From Ornithinimicrobium ciconiae (GTDB taxonomy: Bacteria; Actinomycetota; Actinomycetes; Actinomycetales; Dermatophilaceae), in NCBI RefSeq assembly GCF_007197575.1, contig NZ_CP041616.1, positions 3,038,001 through 3,102,000 on the forward strand: a stretch of 64,000 nt of DNA, read 5' to 3'. Both the position numbers and the translations under genes were made by a program. This document shows positions 18,165 through 28,422 of the stretch, piece by piece. The first letter of the stretch is position 1. Every line of letters begins with the position of its first letter. The notes below the pieces were generated by a model that saw only the letters and a program-made list of their open reading frames with translations, was not told the DNA's origin and ran no database searches.

Positions 18165-18434
18165 TCAGCGGCGCAGGCCGAGACGCTTGATCAGCGCGCG
18201 GTAGCGCTCGATGTCGGTCGCCTCGAGGTATTTCAGCAGGCGCTTGCGACGGCCGACGAGCAGCAGCAGACCGCGGCGGCTGTGGTGGTCGTGCTTGTGC
18301 GCCCGCGAGTGCTCAGTAAGGTCCTTGATGCGCTGCGTGAGCATCGCGACCTGCACCTCAGGAGAGCCCGTGTCACCCTCGACGGTGGCGTACTCCTCCA
18401 TGATCTGCTTCTTCACAGCAGTGTCCAATGGCAT
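18165..18434 (-). CDS. rpsO: 30S ribosomal protein S15
   Basis: 89 residues, the standard S15 length. Binds 16S rRNA in the platform of the small subunit. The [20 protein letters not shown] block and [10 protein letters not shown] are the rRNA-binding signatures. Two ATGs are 6 nt apart; the second (18434, MPLDTAVKK) is chosen because AAGGAG is spaced correctly for it and it gives the family N-terminus. Confidence 0.97.
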   Translation of the reverse strand: MPLDTAVKKQIMEEYATVEGDTGSPEVQVAMLTQRIKDLTEHSRAHKHDHHSRRGLLLLVGRRKRLLKYLEATDIERYRALIKRLGLRR

Positions 18435-18613
18435 TGGCATCTCCTTGGTTCGTTGCGCGGCGCGCCTGGGCTTGTCCACCAGGGCTCTCTGGACCCGCGG
18501 CCGGTGATACGGCATCGACCAGACTATCAGCGGCCCGACCTCCGGTGTTAATCCGCCCGGAGGCACGCCTCTGGCCTGGTGCGCAACCGCCTCTGTGCGC
18601 CACACTCACGAGT

Positions 18614-19336
18614 ATGACGCTCGCTGAGTTCCCCGATGACTGGCAGTCCGCGCTGTGCGTGGTGGCGCATCCCGACGACCTGGAGTACGGCACCGCGGCG
18701 GCGGTCGCCGGATGGACTGCCGCGGGCAAGTCCGTCAGCTATCTGCTCGCAACCCGGGGCGAGGCCGGGATCGACGGCATGTCCCCCGAGGAGGCGGCTC
18801 CGGCACGGGCCCAGGAGGAGCGTGACGGCGCCGCCGAGGTCGGCGTCGACCGGGTGGACTTCCTCGACTTCACGGACGGGATCGTGGAGTACGGCCTGCC
18901 GCTGCGCAAGGCCATCGCGGCGCACATCCGCCGGGTCCGACCGGAGCTGCTGGTGATCGGCACCTTCGAGGAGTTCTTCCCCGGCGGCTTCGTCAACCAG
19001 GCCGACCACCGCGCCGTCGGGCTGGCGGCGATGGATGCCTGCGCCGACGCCGGCAACCGCTGGATCTTTCCCGAGTTGCTCGGCGAGGGGCTCGAGCCGT
19101 GGGGCGGGATCCGCTATGTCGCGATCGCGGCCTCGACGCAGCCGACCCACTACCTCGACGTCACGGACACCTTCGACCTGGCCGTCGCCTCCCTTGAGGC
19201 GCACCAGCTCTACAACGAGGGGCTCGGCCCGGACTTCCCCTCACCCCGCGAGCTGCTCACCGAGATCCTCGGGATGGAGCACCTGCGGGAGTACGGCGAC
19301 AAGGTCTGGGCGGCCCAGCTGATCAACCGCCGCTGA
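18614..19336 (+). CDS. PIG-L family deacetylase
   Basis: 240 residues. LmbE/PIG-L zinc deacetylase: metal motif VVAHPDDLEYG (AHPDD near residue 20), ATRGEAGIDG, and the third ligand region NQADHRAVGLAAMDA. Family members include MshB and Mca of mycothiol metabolism and antibiotic-sugar deacetylases. The sequence lacks clear specificity marks, so mycothiol metabolism is only a possibility. CACACT ends 7 nt before the ATG. It stands alone and converges with nei2 across a repeat-filled gap. Confidence 0.85.
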   Translation: MTLAEFPDDWQSALCVVAHPDDLEYGTAAAVAGWTAAGKSVSYLLATRGEAGIDGMSPEEAAPARAQEERDGAAEVGVDRVDFLDFTDGIVEYGLPLRKAIAAHIRRVRPELLVIGTFEEFFPGGFVNQADHRAVGLAAMDACADAGNRWIFPELLGEGLEPWGGIRYVAIAASTQPTHYLDVTDTFDLAVASLEAHQLYNEGLGPDFPSPRELLTEILGMEHLREYGDKVWAAQLINRR

Positions 19337-19338
19337 CC

Positions 19339-19440
19339 CCCGCAAAAATATAGGGGTTTCGTAGGTCCACCCCGCCTTCTTGCAGGGGTTTCGTAGGTCC
19401 ACCCCGCCTTCTTGCAGGGGTTTCGTGGGTCCACCCCGCA
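19339..19440 (+). repeat. 32-bp tandem repeat, about three units
   Basis: Head-to-tail units of GGGGTTTCGTAGGTCCACCC(C) followed by GCCTTCTTGCA, at 19353-19384, 19385-19416 and a partial at 19417-19440. The first unit is preceded by GCAAAAATATA. Units are almost identical with no spacers. Related elements occur inverted at 19482-19541 and at 53955 and 59587. Confidence 0.85.
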
Positions 19441-19481
19441 AGGTCGGAGACGTTCGCGAAGATCCGCGCGCCCGTCCGCGG

Positions 19482-19541
19482 CATAGACGAAACCGCTATG
19501 TTTTTGCATGAGGCAGGGACGAAACCTCTCTATTTTTGGCG
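19482..19541 (-). repeat. two inverted copies of the GGTTTCGT repeat
   Basis: On the minus strand two units read GCAAAAACATAGCGGTTTCG and CCAAAAATAGAGAGGTTTCG, each followed by TC. They face the direct copies at 19339-19440, so the whole 19339-19541 block is an inverted-repeat-like arrangement between two convergent genes. Confidence 0.75.
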
Positions 19542-19546
19542 TGGGA

Positions 19547-20380
19547 CTAGCTCCGACGCTGGCAGTTGCCGCACCAGAACATGTTGCGCCCGGCCACGAC
19601 CTTGTGCCGCACGTGCGAGCCGCACCGCAGGCACGGCTCCCCGTTGCGCTGGTAGACGGAGAAGTCACGCGGCACGTCGACGGTCCGCAGGTCCTCCCCC
19701 GCAGCCAGCGCGTCCGCGACGTCCTGCAGCACCTCATCACGGGTGATGATCCGACCGGTGCGCACGCCCCAGGGCATGAGCTCGGACAGGTCGTCCCAGA
19801 TCGCCTGCCAGGTGGCCGCCTTGATCCGCTCCCCCGGCAGCGAGGGCTTGATCCGGAGTCGCCACAGCACCTCGCACCGATAGATGTTGCCGACCCCGGC
19901 CAGCACGGTCTGGTCCATGAGCAGCTCGGCGATGGTCCGGCGGGAGGCATGGATCTTGGCCCAGGCCTCATCTGGGTCGGACTCGACACGCAACGGGTCC
20001 GGGCCCTGCCGGGCCACGAGCGCCTCAGCCTCCTCGGGGGTGAGAGCCTCGCAGGCCATCGGTCCGCGCAGGTCGGCGACCGTGCGGTCGTCGAGCAGCC
20101 GCAGCCGCACCACCCCGGTAACTGGCGGGTCTGACTGTCCCTCGACCGGGGAGAGCACGAACGTGCCGATCAGGCCCAGGTGCACATAGAGGACCCGCTC
20201 GCCCGCGAAGTGCAGGAAGAGCAGCTTGCCCCACGCGGAGCCGCGCTCGACCAGGTGCCCGTCCAGCAACGCAGCCCCCTCAGCGAACCGGCCCTGGGGG
20301 CTGGTCACCGAGGGCGCGTGCCCGGCATACGCCTCGGTGAGTTCCCCGGCAAGACGGTGCAGTGTGTGTCCCTCAGGCAT
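19547..20380 (-). CDS. nei2: Fpg/Nei family DNA glycosylase (Nei2-like)
   Basis: 277 residues. Formamidopyrimidine/endonuclease VIII family repair enzyme that removes oxidised bases and cleaves the abasic site. The N-terminal catalytic MPEGHTLHRL (Pro2, Glu3) is intact; LLMDQTVLAGVGNIYRCEVL is the H2TH region; the C-terminal zinc finger has C-x2-C and C-x2-C in CLRCGSHVRH and MFWCGNCQ. The start at 20380 is fixed because Pro2 must be terminal. The PEGH form and zinc finger resemble actinobacterial Nei2. Confidence 0.93.
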   Translation of the reverse strand: MPEGHTLHRLAGELTEAYAGHAPSVTSPQGRFAEGAALLDGHLVERGSAWGKLLFLHFAGERVLYVHLGLIGTFVLSPVEGQSDPPVTGVVRLRLLDDRTVADLRGPMACEALTPEEAEALVARQGPDPLRVESDPDEAWAKIHASRRTIAELLMDQTVLAGVGNIYRCEVLWRLRIKPSLPGERIKAATWQAIWDDLSELMPWGVRTGRIITRDEVLQDVADALAAGEDLRTVDVPRDFSVYQRNGEPCLRCGSHVRHKVVAGRNMFWCGNCQRRS

Positions 20381-20438
20381 GCCGACATCGTCACAGAGCC
20401 TGCCCAGCAATCGTCACCGGGTGGTGAATACTGCGGGC

Positions 20439-22331
20439 ATGACGACCGCGGAGGCGCCCTCGACCGACGTCTCCGACAGCGGCCCGGAGGCCGAACAGAC
20501 CCCCTGGCTGCTGCGCGATCCGATCCGCACGGGCTTCCTGGCGATTGTGGCGCTGATGGTCGCGGTGCGGTTCAACATCCTGCGCGACAGCCACTTCGTC
20601 ACCGACGACTTCATGCTGCAGAGCCGGGCCGTGGAGCACGAGCTCGGCTGGGACTACCTCACCCGGGTGCACACCGGCCACTTCGAGCCCATCGGCTTCG
20701 GCTTCATGTGGCTGCTGACCAAGGTCGCGCCGTGGAACTGGGACGTGGCGATGCTGGCCATGCTGGTCGCCCAGGTGCTGGTCGCGATTCTCGTATGGCG
20801 GATGCTCACCGAGCTCTTCGGACGCCGGGGCCTCATCCTGATCCCGTTCGCGCTCTACTGCCTCACACCGCTGACCATCCCGGCCTTCACCTGGCTGTCG
20901 GCGGCCATCATCTGGCTGCCGCTGACCGCGGCCCTGGCCGGTGGCATCGCCAACCACGTTGTCTACCTGCGCTCGGGCAAGTGGGAGGACGCGGTGTGGG
21001 CAATCTTCTGGTACTGCTTCGGGCTGGCCAGCTTTGAAAAGATCGTCATCTACGTCCCCTTCATCGCCGTCCTCAGCCTGGCCGTCTCCCCCACCCTGCG
21101 GATCACATTGCGTGACATCCTCGGACTCCTCAGACGCACCTGGCTGGTGTGGGCCGGCTATGCCGCAGCGAGCGTCGTCTATCTGGTGATCTATCTCGAC
21201 GGGTCCTCCCGTGCGGAGGCCAGCACCGACGTGATCGCGCCGTCTGTTGATCAACTCGGCGACTTCGTCTATATGAGCCTGTTCCGGACGATGATTCCCG
21301 GCGCGCTCGGCGGGCCGTGGGACTGGTTTCCGGTCAGTTATGCCGGGGCGATGGTCGACTCGCCCCGGTTCTTCGACTGGGCCTGCTGGATCGTGTTCGG
21401 GGCGATTGTGGTCCTGTCCCTGCTGACGAGGAGGCGGATCGGACGGGCCTGGTTCGCGCTGCTGGTCTACGTCGGTGGCTCGATCACGGCGTTAGCAGTC
21501 GGCAGGGTCGCGCTCTCGGGTCCGGCCGCTGCCCTGGAGACGCGCTATCTCGCGGACGCGATCGTCCCGCTCATCGTGGTGGTCGGCATGTGTCTCATGC
21601 CACTGGACGATGAGGAGGATGCCTGGCTGCCCAACGCCCGACGCTGGCTGGCGGCGGTTCCCCGGTCGACGCTGGTCTGGGTCAGTGGCGTCGCCTGCAC
21701 GGTGTGGTTGGCCCTCGCGCTGCACAGCGCCAACGGCTATGCCGAGTTCGCTGCCGGAAATCCCCACAAGGACTTTGTCGAGACCACGCGCCAGTCCCTG
21801 GCCGCTCTTCCTGAGGGCAGCCAGGTCTACAACACCAAGGTGCCCAACGGGGTGATGGACGGCCTGTTCGACGAGTGGATCAGCGTGCACTCGTTCGTCG
21901 CACCCGTTGCCGCCGAGCAGCAGCGCAGCGACATGGCGTCTCGTGAGGTGTTCACGCAACCACTTCTCCTCGCGCCGGACGGCACTTTCCAGGCGATGCG
22001 GGTTGACGGCATAGCCTCCCCCGAGCCCTTTGAGGGTCTTTGCGGCTGGCAGTCCGAGGGCGGTCGCGTGGCTGTCCCACTCACCGACACCGCCTTTGAG
22101 TGGGACTGGGCAGTGCGCATCGGCTATCTCGCAGGTAGCGACACGCAGGGCACCGTCCGCCTCGGGAGCGCGTCGCAAGAGGTCGAGCTGCACGAGGGGC
22201 TCGGCGAGCTCACCGTGCACCTCGTCGGAGGGGGGTCAGAGGTCGTCATCGACGGCCTCGACCCCACGGTGAACGTCTGCGTGGGCGACGCCCAGGTCGG
22301 CAGCCCCGTGCCCGCACCTCCACAGGAATAG
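20439..22331 (+). CDS. large multi-pass membrane protein, glycosyltransferase-like topology
   Basis: 630 residues. About eleven hydrophobic segments between residues ~30 and ~440, then a soluble C-terminal part of ~180 residues (starting near FAAGNPHKDFVETTRQSL) rich in beta-prone segments. The early HFVTDDFMLQSRA loop with an acidic pair after the first helix and the DYLTRVHTGHFEPIGFGFMW segment recall GT-C-type or ArnT/PMT-like enzymes, but no decisive motif is visible, so I leave function open. AATACT lies 6 nt before the ATG. It ends 5 nt from the convergent DUF488 gene. Confidence 0.6.
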   Translation: MTTAEAPSTDVSDSGPEAEQTPWLLRDPIRTGFLAIVALMVAVRFNILRDSHFVTDDFMLQSRAVEHELGWDYLTRVHTGHFEPIGFGFMWLLTKVAPWNWDVAMLAMLVAQVLVAILVWRMLTELFGRRGLILIPFALYCLTPLTIPAFTWLSAAIIWLPLTAALAGGIANHVVYLRSGKWEDAVWAIFWYCFGLASFEKIVIYVPFIAVLSLAVSPTLRITLRDILGLLRRTWLVWAGYAAASVVYLVIYLDGSSRAEASTDVIAPSVDQLGDFVYMSLFRTMIPGALGGPWDWFPVSYAGAMVDSPRFFDWACWIVFGAIVVLSLLTRRRIGRAWFALLVYVGGSITALAVGRVALSGPAAALETRYLADAIVPLIVVVGMCLMPLDDEEDAWLPNARRWLAAVPRSTLVWVSGVACTVWLALALHSANGYAEFAAGNPHKDFVETTRQSLAALPEGSQVYNTKVPNGVMDGLFDEWISVHSFVAPVAAEQQRSDMASREVFTQPLLLAPDGTFQAMRVDGIASPEPFEGLCGWQSEGGRVAVPLTDTAFEWDWAVRIGYLAGSDTQGTVRLGSASQEVELHEGLGELTVHLVGGGSEVVIDGLDPTVNVCVGDAQVGSPVPAPPQE

Positions 22332-22336
22332 CCGAC

Positions 22337-22885
22337 CTAGGGCTGGTCCGGATAGGTGACGTGCCCGTCGTGCACCGTCGGGGTCGCCCCCCACTGCCCG
22401 AGGACGTGCTCACGGGTCGGGCCACCGGCGACCAGGTGGCGCACGGTCCACCCCTGGGCGGTGAGAGCGTTGGAGATGAGCAGGCGGTGGCACCGCCAGG
22501 GCATCGGCTCACCGCACATGATCGCCACCCGACGGGCCTGGCCGAGCTCGGTGAGGTCAGCCAAGCCATCACGGAAGGCGTCGGTGAGCGTGTAGTCGGC
22601 GTAGTTCTTGAAGCTGGCGTTCTGCCACCCTGCGTTGATGCTGGGGTCGATGTCGGGCTGACTGCGCCGCCGACCGGCGAGTGCCGGGAGGTGGCGGTAG
22701 TCGACGCCGTGCTCCGGAAGCCACTGCGCCATCTCGGCGCTGCCGAACTGCGGGTTGCGGCGCGAACCGGGGTGGGCCCGCACATCGACGAGCAGGTCGA
22801 TGCGCGCTGCGTCCAGGGGCTCCAGGAAGGTCGGGATCGGACAGGTCCAGTGCCCGATTGTCCACATCTCCCGCGCGTGCGTCAT
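22337..22885 (-). CDS. DUF488 domain protein
   Basis: 182 residues. DUF488 signatures: WTIGHWTCPIPTFLE, LLVDVRAHPGSRRNPQF, YRHLPALAGRR, the AIMCGEPMPWRCHRLLI cysteine block. Members have no settled biochemical role; the conserved Cys/His/Arg suggest a small enzyme or nucleic-acid-linked function. It begins 8 nt after the stop of a 23-codon ORF and is probably co-transcribed with it. Confidence 0.85.
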   Translation of the reverse strand: MTHAREMWTIGHWTCPIPTFLEPLDAARIDLLVDVRAHPGSRRNPQFGSAEMAQWLPEHGVDYRHLPALAGRRRSQPDIDPSINAGWQNASFKNYADYTLTDAFRDGLADLTELGQARRVAIMCGEPMPWRCHRLLISNALTAQGWTVRHLVAGGPTREHVLGQWGATPTVHDGHVTYPDQP

Positions 22886-22893
22886 CGGCCGGG

Positions 22894-22965
22894 TCAGTCC
22901 ACCCTGTGCAGGGCGTCGCCCTCGTGCATCGCGATGTGGTCGCCGACCGCAAAGTCTTGGCTCAT
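22894..22965 (-). pseudogene. 23-codon ORF, probable internally deleted DUF2945 gene
   Basis: Reads MSQDFAVGD then HIAMHEGDALHRVD, with a GGGAGG ribosome site 6 nt before the ATG. The first nine residues resemble the start, and the last fourteen the end, of DUF2945 (TUDOR-like) proteins, which usually have ~40 residues between them. This looks like an in-frame deletion that left a translatable stub upstream of DUF488. The match is from memory of the family, so this is a hypothesis. Confidence 0.45.
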
Positions 22966-23096
22966 GACGTGCCTCCCGTGGGTCCTGGTCTGTTCAGTTC
23001 CCTCCACTGTGACAGGTCGACGTCACGTGTCCACCGGTCGCTGGGTCAGGTCCCGGAGCGCCACCCCACGGGCTCGGCCGAAGTGCGGGGGGCGGC

Positions 23097-25844
<2,748 letters not shown>

Positions 25845-25910
25845 CGTGCGAGCCTACCGAGCGCGCATTGCCGTTTGGGGGTCGGTCCTTCCAGACGCAG
25901 GATGTGACCC

Positions 25911-26615
25911 GTGGACCTCTCAGACTTTGTGCGATCCGGCAACCAGGGCGCGAACCCCGCGCTGTATGACGTCGAGAACGCCGCGATGGACCGGCACGGT
26001 GAGTTGTGGTCGGCACTGCAGGAGCTGGCTCCGTGGCAGGACCGGGTCCTGCTCGACCTGGGCTGCGGATCGGGGTTCTGGCTGCCGCGCTACCAGGATG
26101 CGGCCGAAGTCATCGGCGTCGAGCCGGACACCTCGCTGTTGGGTCTGGCTGGGGACCAGCCGGGGAACGCCCGCGTCCTACACGGCTCGGCCGAGCACCT
26201 CCCGCTGCCGGATGCGTCGGTCGATGTGGTGCATGCCCGCTTCGCCTATTTCTTCCCGCACCAGGACTTCGACCCCACCCCGGGCCTGGTCGAGGTCGGG
26301 CGCGTGCTCAGGCCCGGTGGCAGCCTCGTCGTGATCGACAACGACACCGAGCACGGAGAGTTCGCACAGCTCCTCCGGGCCAGCCTCTGGGCAGCCAGCC
26401 AGGGGCAGGACACCTACGCCAGCGACTGGTGGAGGCGCAGGGGTGGACACACGACCGCAGTCATGAGTTCCTGGGAGTTCGACTCTCGCGCAGACCTCGA
26501 GGCGGTGCTGCACCTGGAGTTTCCCGACGACGTGGCCGGCACCTGGCTGCGGGCCCACCCGGATCGCACGCACCTCAGCTACGGCTATCTCCTGCACACC
26601 TGGACACGCGACTGA
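25911..26615 (+). CDS. class I SAM-dependent methyltransferase
   Basis: 234 residues. SAM-binding motif I LLDLGCGSGFWLPRY, motif II around EVIGVEPDTSLLGLA, HGSAEHLPLPDASVDVVHAR (the UbiE/Methyltransf_11 pattern) and RVLRPGGSLVVIDND. The Tyr/Trp-rich second half probably forms the substrate site. GTG start with CAGGAT 7 nt upstream. Substrate unknown. Confidence 0.85.
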   Translation: MDLSDFVRSGNQGANPALYDVENAAMDRHGELWSALQELAPWQDRVLLDLGCGSGFWLPRYQDAAEVIGVEPDTSLLGLAGDQPGNARVLHGSAEHLPLPDASVDVVHARFAYFFPHQDFDPTPGLVEVGRVLRPGGSLVVIDNDTEHGEFAQLLRASLWAASQGQDTYASDWWRRRGGHTTAVMSSWEFDSRADLEAVLHLEFPDDVAGTWLRAHPDRTHLSYGYLLHTWTRD

Positions 26616-26658
26616 TTCAGGACCCCCCGGAGTGGGGCTTCGGAGGTAGCCTCACCGC

Positions 26659-27042
26659 GTGGCATCACGCAGACGAGCAGTGGTCTACGCCCGCCGCCGT
26701 AAGGCCCGGATGGCCAGGGTGGAGCACGACCTGACGGACGAGCAGTGGACTGCGCTCACCGGGGCCTGGGGCGGGTGCGCGTACTGCGGCGATGGTGACG
26801 GCCGGCTCCAGAAGGACTGCATGCTGCCGGTGTCTCGTGGAGGGCGCTACACGCTCACCAACGTCGTGCCCGCCTGCGGTTCCTGCAACGCCAGCAAGTG
26901 CAACACCGAGGTCACGACGTGGATGCGGCGCAAGAGACTGGACGAGCGCGTCTTCCTGGTGCGCCAGGCCGAGATCGTCACAGAGATTGTCACGGAGGTC
27001 GTCACGGAGATCGTCACGGTCATCACCACCCGTGAGCCCTGA
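26659..27042 (+). CDS. small HNH-fold protein with a repetitive C-terminus
   Basis: 127 residues. The zinc-binding CxxC pairs AYCGDGDG... and PACGSCNASKCN frame an HNH-like core, LQKDCMLPVSRGGRYTLTNV. The first catalytic His of the HNH motif (normally DH) is Cys here; similar actinobacterial proteins seem to share this, so it may not be a nuclease. The tail after residue 104 is a repeat of EIVTEIVTEVVTEIVTV, coded by repeated GAGATYGTCAC triplet blocks. Start GTG has TAGCCT 6 nt upstream. Confidence 0.75.
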   Translation: MASRRRAVVYARRRKARMARVEHDLTDEQWTALTGAWGGCAYCGDGDGRLQKDCMLPVSRGGRYTLTNVVPACGSCNASKCNTEVTTWMRRKRLDERVFLVRQAEIVTEIVTEVVTEIVTVITTREP

Positions 27043-27112
27043 GCATCACCACCCGCGGCCCCTGGACAACGGGCACCGGACGACCACTCGCCCGGCCGCA
27101 ATACCGCAGAGT

Positions 27113-27135
27113 ATGAGAACCTTTTCATGAGAAGG
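27113..27135. promoter_or_regulatory. palindromic operator candidate before the lipoprotein gene
   Basis: Near-perfect palindrome CCTTTTCATGAGAAGG (27120-27135) and a repeated ATGAGAA (27113-27119 and 27127-27133). The lipoprotein start lies 31 nt downstream, with CAGAAT (27154-27159) 7 nt before it as a probable -10. Confidence 0.45.
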
Positions 27136-27166
27136 CCTCTCACTTTGCCCTGCCAGAATTCATGCC

Positions 27167-27841
27167 ATGAGGAACTCAAAGCGACTGACCCTGACCACCG
27201 CTCTGGCTCTCACCATGACTCTCGGCCTGGCAGCCTGTGGCGACAGCGAGCCCGACACCGACGCCCCCGCGGATGCCCCTTCCGCGAGCACCCCGGCAGA
27301 AACCGGCGCCGACGAGACGACCACGGATGACGCGGCGGACGACACCGCCGCCGACGACGGGTCCGGCGAGACCGCCACCGACGACACAGCCACGGATGAC
27401 GCCGCTGACGCGACCGGCGGCGCGGCGGACGACCTGACCGCCCTGGGCCTGGCCGCCATCGACACGGCCGAGGCCGAGACCGGCGGGACGGCCTACGAGA
27501 TCGACGACCTGGACGACGACGGCACCTGGGAGATCGACGTGCGCGTCGACGACCACTCCGTCGAGGTGACCGTCAGCAAGGACGGCACCGAGGTGCTCGA
27601 GACCGAGCAGGACGACCTGGACGACGACGACCGGGCTGCTCTGGACGCGGCGACGATCACGCTGCAGGACGCCATCGAACTGGCCATCTCCGAGGTCGGC
27701 GGTGTGCTCGACGACGCCGAGCTCGAGGGCGAGGACGACGGCAACCCGCACCACTGGGAGGTCAGCGTCGACACCGACTCGCGCGACGACATCGAGGTGC
27801 TGATCAGCGTGACCGGCGAGGTGCTCGGCACCGACAGCTGA
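27167..27841 (+). CDS. PepSY-domain lipoprotein
   Basis: 224 residues. Lipoprotein signal with a lipobox ending LGLAAC (Cys near residue 24), then a Thr/Ala/Asp-rich low-complexity linker of ~65 residues, then two PepSY-like modules: ALGLAAIDTAEAETGGTAYE with IDDLDDDGTWEIDVRVDD, and LQDAIELAISEVGGVLDDAE with HHWEVSVDTDS. Exported and membrane-tethered. PepSY domains are linked to inhibition of secreted peptidases or to sensing. Very acidic (Asp-rich) composition. Role in this organism unknown. Confidence 0.8.
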   Translation: MRNSKRLTLTTALALTMTLGLAACGDSEPDTDAPADAPSASTPAETGADETTTDDAADDTAADDGSGETATDDTATDDAADATGGAADDLTALGLAAIDTAEAETGGTAYEIDDLDDDGTWEIDVRVDDHSVEVTVSKDGTEVLETEQDDLDDDDRAALDAATITLQDAIELAISEVGGVLDDAELEGEDDGNPHHWEVSVDTDSRDDIEVLISVTGEVLGTDS

Positions 27842-27888
27842 TGCGGCACCGGCCGCGTCGTCGGGCCGCCCCTCCGGGCCGGGCAGGC

Positions 27889-28395
27889 TCAGTCCTCGTG
27901 GGAGCGCGCGAAGGTCAGCGTCTCACCCCGCGCCCCGCCCATCCACACGTCCTGGCAGGCCGCCGCCATCTCCGCCAGCCCCTCGGTGATCTCGCCGAAG
28001 ACGTTGCCCGGCACCCACCCCTGATCGCCATTGATCAGCAGGTTGTTGCGGCCATAGAAGATCGCCAGGTCGATGATCCCGGTGGCAGCCCGGTGCTCCT
28101 CCTCGGTCTCATAGCCATAGGCCGGGTTGCCCAGGTCGTCCCCGGAGAAGGTGAACCAGCAGAGGTCGCCGGGGATCGGGGTGATCGTGGTGTTCTCCCG
28201 GCCCGGGTCGCGCTCGGCGAACGGCTCATAGAGCCCATAGATCTCGTTGCGCGCGTACTTGCCGTGGAAGACCGGCGCCGACAGCGGCAGCGCGTCCCAG
28301 ACGGCCGAGGCGGTCCGCGGCGCGGCCTCGTCCAGCAGCCGCGCCGTGCAGCTCACGCCGCGCTGCTCGAGGGTGATGGTGATGAAGCGGGCCAT
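27889..28395 (-). CDS. DUF3830 family protein
   Basis: 168 residues. DUF3830 (cyclophilin-like fold) signatures: ITITLEQRGVSCTARLLDEA, PLSAPVFHGKYARNEIYGLY, CWFTFSGDDLG and AIFYGRNNLLINGD. The family is recurrent in catabolic clusters with amidases and Asp/Glu racemase-family enzymes; its reaction is not established. Third gene of the minus-strand arm (hydroxyacid dehydrogenase, amidase, DUF3830) of the ectoine-type island. Confidence 0.8.
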   Translation of the reverse strand: MARFITITLEQRGVSCTARLLDEAAPRTASAVWDALPLSAPVFHGKYARNEIYGLYEPFAERDPGRENTTITPIPGDLCWFTFSGDDLGNPAYGYETEEEHRAATGIIDLAIFYGRNNLLINGDQGWVPGNVFGEITEGLAEMAAACQDVWMGGARGETLTFARSHED

Positions 28396-28422
28396 GGGAA
28401 CCTCCGTGAGTGAGTGCAGCCG

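Noticed and set aside
19339..19440. CRISPR array from 32-bp repeats
   Set aside because: Units are directly adjacent without unique spacers, some are inverted, and there are no cas genes.
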